Positions 56,957 to 64,000 of a stretch of 64,000 nucleotides of DNA are shown here, piece by piece. Within the stretch, counting starts at the first letter, position 1, and every line of letters starts with the position of its first letter. The position numbers and the translations under genes were made by a program. The notes beneath the pieces are model-generated. The model searched no databases. It was not told where the DNA came from and worked only from the letters and a program-made list of their open reading frames with translations. This DNA comes from Mycoplasmoides fastidiosum (GTDB taxonomy: Bacteria > Bacillota_I > Bacilli_A > Mycoplasmatales > Mycoplasmoidaceae). The stretch lies in NCBI RefSeq assembly GCF_024498275.1, contig NZ_CP101809.1, positions 1 through 64,000 of the forward strand, given 5' to 3'.

Positions 56957-57367
56957 ATGAATCATGATCACGAATTAAGATTACACATCGCCACTCCTGA
57001 AGGGGTGAAATTTAATGATTTAATTTTATACGCTCAAATCAAGGTTCATGATGGATTCGTTGGCGTTAATCGTAACCAATTACCAACAATTCGTATCATT
57101 CAGCTAGGCATTGCCATCATTAAATATTTAAACGGAACAACTGAAGAATTTTTATTAGGTCCAGGTGTGATGTTAATTGATAAATATTTTTGTCAAATTT
57201 ATGCCGAATTCTTTTTAAATTCTACAGAAACAACTGATCAGTATTTCTTGGATCATCACCGTGAAATTGAACAAAAATTATTTGATCAAAAACTTGAAGG
57301 AATTTTTGATCATCAAACAGAAATTACTTTACGTCGGGAAATTGCTAAATTAAGTCGTAACAGCTAA
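56957..57367 (+). CDS. atpC: ATP synthase F1 subunit epsilon
   Basis: A 136-residue subunit with the N-terminal beta sandwich (LRLHIATPEGVKF, then VHDGFVGVNRNQLPTIRII, then LLGPGVMLIDKYFCQIYAEFF) and C-terminal helical hairpin (FLDHHREIEQKL). The usual LPGHxPF motif appears as VNRNQLP. It regulates ATP hydrolysis. Last F-ATPase gene of the operon. Confidence 0.9.
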   Translation: MNHDHELRLHIATPEGVKFNDLILYAQIKVHDGFVGVNRNQLPTIRIIQLGIAIIKYLNGTTEEFLLGPGVMLIDKYFCQIYAEFFLNSTETTDQYFLDHHREIEQKLFDQKLEGIFDHQTEITLRREIAKLSRNS

Positions 57368-57404
57368 TGCAATAAACAAGCATAGTAAGGAGTGATGATT
57401 AACA

Positions 57405-58262
57405 ATGACAGCTGAATCAAATCTATTGCTTATTGCATCATTAATTATCGTTGCTTGTGTTGGAATTATTTTTTATTTTCGATTTCACAATTTTGCTTTA
57501 AAACCTAAAGTCAAATACTGGTTATTTGCTTTTTGAGGGGGAATTGCTGTTATTTATTTTGTTGCAGCCCGATGGGGTTTAGATTTTTCTAATTGATTAA
57601 ATCTGTCCAATGCAGCACCTGATTATCAATATTCAATTGCTTATTCTAAGGTTTTTTTGTTGGATATGTGTCCCTTTTTATCAGTTTTTATGGGATTAAA
57701 TTTAATTTTTGATAAGAAGCGTAAAATTACTCGCCAGTTAGCTACGATTAGTATTTTTACAGGCGGGATTACTTTATATGCTTTAAAAATTACCAGCATG
57801 GGGCCAGTTAATGCCGAATTTATTTTTTTAGGTTTTTACCCGAACCGATTATATTTTTTAATGCACTATAACATTGTGTTTATGGGCGCTATTATCTTGG
57901 CTGCTTATCCGAAAAAATTTGACACCAAAGCATTATTTTCAACCGTTTTCATGGGCGGCATTTATTTATTGTATGTTTATTTATTCATTCGTTTTGGTAA
58001 TGTGCAATGAAATGTAACTGGTTTATCAGTCAATGATTGATCAAATTTTGCAGGCATTCCGGGCGAATATTATGCGGCGGGTCAAATTTTAGGCCTGGAT
58101 TTTCCAAATAATATTGGGGCAACAATTGGGGTTTATATTGGAGTTACTTGATTAATTTCTTTTATTCATAACGGAGTTAATCTTGGTTTTCACCATTGAA
58201 AATTTTTACAACTGAAAAAGAAAATGCAGAGTCATAAACCTTGAATCAATCGAACTAATTAA
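57405..58262 (+). CDS. Polytopic membrane protein downstream of atpC
   Basis: A 285-residue protein with about seven membrane helices. It starts MTAESNLLLIASLIIVAC. AAGGAG is 12 bases before the ATG. Notable segments are YSKVFLLDMCPFLSVFMGLN, RLYFLMHYNIVFMGAIILA and GVNLGFHHWKF. This resembles YwaF/TIGR02206-type membrane proteins, in which conserved His/Asp residues lie in helices, but I cannot confirm it. Co-directional with the ATP synthase operon and separated by 37 bases, so it may be co-transcribed. Confidence 0.65.
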
Positions 58263-58292
58263 AAATTTAAACTAACTTCGCCTACTTAAAGG

Positions 58293-58341
58293 AACAATAA
58301 AAAAAGCAAACAACTTTAAATTGTTTGCTTTTTTTATTGTT
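58293..58341. terminator. Strong bidirectional terminator, 21-bp stem
   Basis: 58293-58313 and 58321-58341 are exact reverse complements with a 7-base loop; the stem core is AAAAAAAGCAAACAA. It serves both the ATP synthase block and the convergent minus-strand gene. Confidence 0.9.
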
Positions 58342-58363
58342 TTGACGAGAAAAGGAATTAAAG

Positions 58364-58885
58364 CTAGAGGAATCGATAAACGAAATAACCAAGTGCAAAA
58401 ATGGAAAAGACAAAAAAGATAATTCCTAAAATTAAATAAGGCAATTCGTGAGTAAATGATAAATAATAAATGCAAAAAAAGATAATTGTCAACATAATTA
58501 AACCCATCACAAAAAACGTGCGCAGGAAATTGTAACCAAAAGAATAATTGGTTCTGAACAAACCTAAACGTTTATATCATGGCAGGGTTTTTAACATTTC
58601 TTTGGTGGCAGTTGTGCTTAGTTTAATTGTTGAATTTAATAATTTTTCATTAACAGTATCAGTTTTAATGAAAGTAGCACGATTTGCTAGAAATTTTTCT
58701 TCTTCTTGCTTTTTGATTAAATTTTCTTCAATTACTTTTTGCATTTCAACTTCTTTAGTAGAAGGGGCTTGATTTTGATCTTCTAACTTAGAGCGGCGAT
58801 AGTATTTAATTCGTCCGTCTTTTTCGTATTGGGTTCAAGGAGAATTGAACTGTTCTACTTTATTGATTTGATATCGTTGTTTCAT
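58364..58885 (-). CDS. Hypothetical membrane protein, 173 aa
   Basis: Starts MKQRYQINKVEQFNSPWTQY; the first 110 residues are charged and soluble (predicted coiled-coil around EVEMQKVIEENLIKKQEEEK), followed by two helices (about 120-143 and 149-171) at the C-terminus. Two TGA are Trp. No family recognised. It converges on the ATP-synthase-side terminator. Could be a membrane-tethered cytoplasmic scaffold. Confidence 0.65.
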
Positions 58886-58984
58886 AATTAATATGCATTG
58901 TTATTTATAACAATTAATATTCTTTTTAATAAAAATATTATTTTTAAATAACAGTTATTTGATTATACCAAAATTTTTTTAAGA

Positions 58985-59668
58985 TCATAAAGATCGATTT
59001 TTTTCCAAAGTTCCTTGGATAATGATTTCATCACTAACTAAATCAGAAGGATTATTATTAACTAGTAATTCATAAATTTGGTTAGTTAGTTTATTAGCAG
59101 TTTTAGCTAACATTTTAATTTTACCCTTTTGAGCATATGAAATATTTCCGGTTGTCTCAGAAACAACAAAGGCCAAAGCATCAGTTGTTTCACTAATTCC
59201 CACAGCTGCACGATGACGAGCCCCAAAAGAAGATTCTAAATGTTGTTTGGTTACTGGAAAATAGGATGAAACTGAAATAATTTCGGTATTACGGACGATC
59301 ATGCCTCCATCATGTAAAGGCGAGAGTTTATTGTAAAAAATGTTAGTAGCAAATTCAGATGAGAATTTAGCACGAACTGAATAACCTAATTTCACATAAT
59401 CTGTTAAATCATCTTTTTGTTCAACAACAATTAAACCGCCTACCACATCTTTAGAAAGTCGAGTTAAAACACCAGCCAACTGGTTGGAAAAATTTTTATA
59501 TTCTAAGTAATCAATTTTGCGTTTTTGTAAAAAAAGTCGCACAATTTGTCGAAAAACATATTGCACTTTTTTGTTACGGAAAAAAAAGACAATCCCCGCA
59601 CATAAAAAAATGCCTAAAATGCCTGTTGAAATTCCTAACAAAATTAGAATGATTAAATTATTTTCCAT
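58985..59668 (-). CDS. cdaA: Diadenylate cyclase (c-di-AMP synthase), single-membrane-helix type
   Basis: A 227-residue protein with one N-terminal helix (about 7-30) and a DAC domain (about 60-210). The catalytic motifs are present as L-H-D120-G-G (DGA is the usual form; here DGG) and the G-A-R151-H-R153 motif. It makes c-di-AMP, which controls K+ channels such as KtrA. The ATG at 59668 overlaps the previous stop by one base (TAATG); an upstream in-frame GTG is a less likely start. CdaA normally has three helices; the single-helix form resembles CdaM of M. pneumoniae. No cdaR follows. Confidence 0.88.
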   Translation of the reverse strand: MENNLIILILLGISTGILGIFLCAGIVFFFRNKKVQYVFRQIVRLFLQKRKIDYLEYKNFSNQLAGVLTRLSKDVVGGLIVVEQKDDLTDYVKLGYSVRAKFSSEFATNIFYNKLSPLHDGGMIVRNTEIISVSSYFPVTKQHLESSFGARHRAAVGISETTDALAFVVSETTGNISYAQKGKIKMLAKTANKLTNQIYELLVNNNPSDLVSDEIIIQGTLEKNRSL

Positions 59669-60651
59669 TATTTTCACTTTCGATATTCTAGGCTGAAATT
59701 ATTATTTTCAAATCAAGAATATATGTTTTCTTTGATGGACTCGCTGATATTTTGAGGATCATAAAAATAAAACAAAATATTATTATGATCAATTTTTAAA
59801 TAATTAATTTTATTTAAAAACCGCCAAAATTCATTTTTGTTTTTTATCAAATACTTAACTGGTAAACAAATCAAAATGGGAGCTTTGGGGCTTTCAATTC
59901 GAGCATAAATTTTTAAAAATTGATAATTAATGTATCGCAAAAAAATTGGTCTTAATTTTAACGGTACGGTTTCACTAAAAAATGAATTAAGATCCAAAAT
60001 AAGATTTTTCAAATCTAAAATTTGTCCAACATATAACTCTTTATTGTGAGTATTATCTTTTTTCAACTGCAAAGAAAAACTTAAATTATAGTTGTGTAAA
60101 AAAGATTTTAAATCTTTTTTTTCGCGAGCAACATCTAAGTCAAAATTAAGAATATGAGGATTGAATTTTTTATAAAAAATTCGATCTCCATATTCAGAAT
60201 TATGGACACCCAATTCAGCAACTTTCATTAATTGAACATGATCATAAAAATCATAACCTCAAATGGTTTGATAACACCGTAATTCATAATCGGTATCAAT
60301 GGATTGAAAAACCTTATTGATATAATTAACAGCTCATTCAATTTGTTGTTCTAATTTAGCAATTGTTTCGGTTTTTTCAGGATTTAAATGGGTTAAATCC
60401 AAAAAAGCAGAATAAACAAAGTTCCTTGTAATAAAAAAAATTTTTTTATAGTTTGAAAAAATTGTATTAATTAGGATTCCGATGTATTTTTCTAGAAAAA
60501 GCGATTGTTTTTTTAAACTTTTACAATAAAAATTAAAAGTTAACAAAAAACCTAAACGGCTGTCATTTTGTATTAAAAAATCCTGAAATTCTTCTTCACC
60601 ATAAAGCGGAGAAATAAAAAGTGGATTTTGTTGAAATAACTTGTGTTTCAA
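59668..60651 (-). CDS. Hypothetical protein between pgsA and cdaA, 327 aa
   Basis: The frame starts at TTG 60651, directly after the pgsA stop (TAATTG), and ends overlapping the cdaA start. Three TGA codons encode Trp, including two in the last 21 codons. It reads as a soluble protein (MKHKLFQQNPLFISPLYGEEEF; FKSFLHNYNLSFSLQLKKDN) with no recognised family. No other start is near. Coupling on both sides suggests a link to phospholipid synthesis or c-di-AMP, but no function can be named. Confidence 0.7.
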
Positions 60652-61311
60652 TTAAGCACCAAGATGAACTTTATTTTTAATAAAAACAATTGAATAATCA
60701 ATAAATGAAGCTAATGAAAAAAATAAAGCAATAATAGTGAATCCATTCTGAACAATGAAATAAAACCAAAAATTTGAATTTTGAAATTGGGTGATTGGAA
60801 TAGAAAATAATAAGGAAATTCACAAAATAGCTATTATTTGTAAAAAAGTCTTTCACTTGCCTAAATTTCTAGCGCTTACAATTATTTTTTTTCGGATTGA
60901 TATCATTCTCAAACTATCAAGCATGATATCACGAACAATAAATAATAAAACGGCCCAAGCAACAGCGATTTGAAAATTGATTGCCAAAATTAAAAAAGTT
61001 CCATTAATTAAAACTTTATCAGCAATCGGATCCACAATTTTGCCAAAGTTGGAAACCACTTTTCATTTTCTGGCTAAATAACCATCAAAAAAATCGCTTA
61101 TAGCTGCTATAAAAAATAAACAGGCTCCAATAAATCCTCATTGAGAAACAGAAGAAATTAAATTGAGCGCAGTGAAATTAACTGTGTAAAGATAATGGTG
61201 ATTATTGACTGCTAGAAAATAGAAAATAACAGCTACCAAGGCTAAAACTATTCTAAAAATTGTAATGGCATTGGGAATGTTTTTTCTATGCAAATAAATA
61301 CGAGAAGGCAC
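60652..61311 (-). CDS. pgsA: CDP-diacylglycerol-glycerol-3-phosphate 3-phosphatidyltransferase
   Basis: A 219-residue membrane enzyme that makes phosphatidylglycerophosphate, the committed step to phosphatidylglycerol. The CDP-alcohol phosphotransferase motif [27 protein letters not shown] fits D-x2-D-G-x2-A-R-x8-G-x3-D-x3-D. Four to six helices follow. The start is GTG 61311 (MPSRIYLHRKNIPNAI); no ATG is in frame. Several TGA-Trp. First gene of the pgsA-hypothetical-cdaA unit. Confidence 0.88.
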
Positions 61312-61371
61312 TTTAATAACAAATTATTTTTTCTTTTTTATCAATTAATTTTACCATTTAATAAAACAAAT

Positions 61372-61405
61372 AAAAAAACCACATGAATTAACATGTGGTT
61401 TTTTT
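61372..61405. terminator. Bidirectional terminator between the small charged gene and pgsA
   Basis: AAAAAAACCACATG and its exact complement CATGTGGTTTTTTT, with a 6-base loop. It terminates the small gene upstream on the minus strand. Confidence 0.88.
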
Positions 61406-61425
61406 GCATATTTGTGATTAAAAAA

Positions 61426-61791
61426 TTAGCTTTTTTTAACAGATGATTTTTTGTCATCAACCGGAGTAGAATCGTTAACTTTTTCTTCTTCTTGTTGCTT
61501 TTTTTCATCTTTATTAGGAAATAAAGAAGTAAAAAAGTCATTTAAGTCAACTCCTTTTTCTTCAAATTTACGAAACAAAGATTCCATTTTTTCAGCTGCT
61601 GCTGTATATGTTTCATTCATTAAAGCAATTTGTTTCACATAGTTTTCAATTAATTCTTCAACAGTGCGAACATCAACGAATGATTTTAATTCAGCTGAAT
61701 CTGCATTAGATTTAATATTTTCTAATTGTTCTTCTAATTTGTCATAAGTTTCTTGTGAAACTTCAATTGTTAATGCAATTTTTTTATTCAT
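61426..61791 (-). CDS. Small hydrophilic protein, 121 aa, hypothetical
   Basis: The ATG at 61791 (MNKKIALTIEVSQETYDKLE) is preceded at 6 bases by GGAG, so I prefer it over the TTG four codons upstream. The protein is charged and predicted helical, with a coiled-coil-like centre and a C-terminal Lys/Glu-rich tail (KKQQEEEKVNDSTPVDDKKS). No membrane segment. The N-terminus resembles small proteins with a ribbon-helix-helix-like start (VSQETYDKLEEQ), but I cannot confirm DNA binding. It follows nrdE by 66 bases. Confidence 0.65.
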   Translation of the reverse strand: MNKKIALTIEVSQETYDKLEEQLENIKSNADSAELKSFVDVRTVEELIENYVKQIALMNETYTAAAEKMESLFRKFEEKGVDLNDFFTSLFPNKDEKKQQEEEKVNDSTPVDDKKSSVKKS

Positions 61792-61857
61792 TAAGAACTC
61801 CAATTTTTATGCGTGAAGTTTAATTCACATCTTTGTTATTTTATCATTATTTTCTAA

Positions 61858-63969
61858 CTAAACCGCACAAGCCAAGCACTCATTAACTTCTAGGTTTTTA
61901 GTTCTTGTATAGTATAAAGATTTCAAACCTTTTTTTCAGGCATAAATATATAATCGCGCTAATTCTCGAGTGGAAGTTTGATTAGTTACATATAAGATGG
62001 TAGAAATACCTTGATCAATATGAGTTTGAATTTCAGAAATTAAATCAATGATTTTGAATTGGTTAATGTTGTAAGCAGATTTATAGAATAAAGCATTATC
62101 TTTACTTAAAAACGGCATTGGATAATAGGTTAATGAATCACCATACATTCGGGTTTCAATTGTGTCAATGATTGGTTGAATTGATGCAGTAGATGATTGA
62201 ATATAACTAATTGATTGAGTTGGTGCAATTGCTAAACGATAAGCGTTGTATAAACCATATTTAACCACCTCTGTTTTTAATTCTTCTCAATCTTTTACAG
62301 TAGGTAGTTTAATACCTTCAAACATTTCAATAATTTTTAAACTGCGTGGCAAATAACTGTTATTCAAATAACGATCAAAATATTTACCATTAGCATATTC
62401 TGATTTTTCAAAACCTTTAAAGGTTTGTTTACGTTCTTTAGCAATTTTGCAACTGGACTTGATGGAATAAAAATTAATTGCAGCAAATAAAACAGATGAG
62501 AATTCAATAGCAATTGGATCTTCGTAAGCAATTTTCTTTTTTGCTAATCAACCAGCTAAATTCATAGCGCCTAAACCCACTGAATGCAATTCACTATTAG
62601 CTTTTCTAACACCAGGTGAATTAGAAATATCAGAGATATCAGAAACTCGTGTTAAAGCACGCATTGCAATATCAACAGATTCTTCAATGTTTTTTAATTC
62701 CATTAAATTATTAATATTTAATGAACCCAAATTACATGAAACATCATAACCAATTTCATCCTCCATGCCATAGTCGTTGATTTTAGAAGTAGTTTGTATT
62801 TGAAAAATTTCAGTACATAAATTACTCATTTTAATCTGGCCTAATTCTTTAAGAGGATTTACTCGATTAGCATTATCTTTATACATAATATATGGATAAC
62901 CAGATTCAAATTGGGTTTTAGAAATTTGAACCAAAATATTACGAGGATCTTCTTTTGATTTAATAATATCGTCATCAGCAACTAGTTTATCGTATCAAAG
63001 ATCCATATCCAAATCATCAAGATGTTTGTGGTATTTTTTGTAAATTGTGTATGGTTCAAAAATATAAAAGGGTTGATTTTTTTCAGCAAGTTCAAAAAAT
63101 TTATTTGGAATAATTAATCCAATTGATAAAGTTTGAATCCGAGATTTTTCATCGGCATTAATTTTTTTACAATCTAAAAATTCTTTTAAGTCATAGTGAA
63201 AAATATTTAAATAAGCAGCACCAGCACCAGGACGTTGTCCTAATTGATTTGCATATGAAAAAACATTTTCTAAAATTTTTAAAACTGGCATTACTCCCGA
63301 AGCAGAATTTTTAATTTTTAAGATTTCAGCCCCTCGTGCTCTTAATTTAGACAAATTAATTGCCACACCACCACCAATTTTAGAAAGTTGCATCGCATTT
63401 GAAATAATAAAATTAATAGAATTTAGCGAGTCATCAACCTCTAGTAAAAAACAAGAAACTAATCCACCCTTGCGTTTTTTTCCGGCATTTAAAAAAGTAG
63501 GGGTAGCAGGTTGGTATCTTTGTTCAATCATTGAAACTGCTAAATCTCAAGCAAATTGAAAATCTCCACCAGCTAAATCTAAAGCAACTGCAATAATACG
63601 ATCTTCGTAATTTTCTAAAAAGTATTTACGATCATCAGTTTTTAAAGCATAACTTTCATAGAATTTGCTAATCGCCATGTAAGAAGTAAAAGAAAAGTTG
63701 TAAGATCTAATTTTCTCCACTAATCTTTTCACATCATCATGATTGTAGTCGCGTAAAAAATCAGAATAATAATTATGTTCAATTAATCATTGAATATTTT
63801 CAATTGGTCCGCCATGATTGATGCTTAAATCCTGAATGGATTTTTGATATTCTTTAATGGCTAATTGATCTTTTTCAAGATCAAAAAAACCATCTTCTTT
63901 TCGGCGATTTAATAAATTGTTATATTCAATGTATTTACTACTTTGTTTATTCGCACTGCTTTTTTCCAT
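61858..63969 (-). CDS. nrdE: Ribonucleotide reductase class Ib, alpha subunit
   Basis: A 703-residue catalytic subunit that makes deoxyribonucleoside diphosphates. The active-site block is SNLCTEIFQ (Asn, Cys, Glu, radical-transfer site). Substrate motifs include YQPATPTFLNAG, KGGLVSCFLLEVDDSLNSI and RPGAGAAYLNIF. The redox CxxC tail ends in NECLACAV. It is class Ib by the missing N-terminal ATP cone. Many TGA-Trp. Start ATG 63969 has a perfect Shine-Dalgarno AGGAGGT at an 8-base spacing. The upstream partner genes (nrdI, nrdF) should lie beyond the window. Confidence 0.93.
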
Positions 63970-64000
63970 AATCATTACCTCCTAATTTGTTTTTCATTAA

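Noticed and set aside
58272-58772. Open frames around the 21-bp hairpin and opposite the 173-residue membrane protein
   Set aside because: The frames overlap the terminator or are antisense to the better-supported minus-strand gene ending in two helices.

Overview
This AT-rich window (roughly 30% G+C by eye) comes from a mollicute that reads UGA as tryptophan. Most genes here only stay open if TGA is translated: gyrB, ftsH, serS, atpA, nrdE and many others carry internal TGA at Trp positions, alongside occasional TGG. The gene content is mycoplasma-like: lipoproteins with a lipobox, a DUF31/MIP-type protease, a membrane nuclease, deoxynucleoside salvage, KtrAB, and an F-type ATPase preceded by a small membrane protein. 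I do not assign a species. A UAU-anticodon tRNA-Ile, known from Mycoplasma mobile, is a useful taxonomic hint but not proof.

Layout. 1-9.3 kb: the origin-proximal block. It runs dnaA (5' end lies outside the window), a perfect DnaA box, an AT-rich spacer, dnaN, an amino-acid permease, yaaA, gyrB, gyrA and tRNA-Ile(UAU). recF, often found in this cluster, is absent. 9.4-13.9 kb: gapN on the minus strand, then three tandem, overlapping DHH/DHHA1 phosphoesterases. 13.9-22 kb: a dnaB-dnaI-like helicase-loading pair on the minus strand, separated from ftsH by a 674-bp non-coding region rich in inverted repeats; then serS and an unrecognised minus-strand gene. 22.3-28.3 kb: a surface protease lipoprotein, ktrA and ktrB, and a nuclease lipoprotein.

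28.4-34 kb: a four-gene FecCD-type (iron, heme or cobalamin class) ABC importer. Both ATPases carry long N-terminal membrane and extracytoplasmic extensions, and no binding-protein gene is present. 34-41.5 kb: an FMN reductase, two Cof-type HAD phosphatases, the 4.5S SRP RNA, a Doc/Fic-like protein, and a deoC-deoA-cdd salvage operon. Here deoC has a long acidic tail. Thiol peroxidase and tRNA-Arg(UCG) follow. 41.5-50 kb: a probably inactive alpha/beta hydrolase, comEC, a holA broken by four one-base losses in A-runs, membrane proteins, a probable ECF S-component and a DEAD-box helicase.

50-58.3 kb: the ATP synthase operon (atpI-like, atpB-E-F-H-A-G-D-C) and a trailing membrane protein. 58.3-64 kb (minus): a membrane protein, then pgsA, an unknown gene and cdaA as a tightly coupled operon, a small charged protein, and class Ib nrdE at the edge.

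Together the genes cover replication initiation and topology, cation and metal uptake, scavenging of extracellular nucleic acids (nuclease, ComEC, Cdd/DeoA/DeoC, NrdE), ATP-driven membrane energetics, and c-di-AMP/potassium homeostasis (CdaA plus KtrAB). I see no IS elements, prophage genes or CRISPR arrays.
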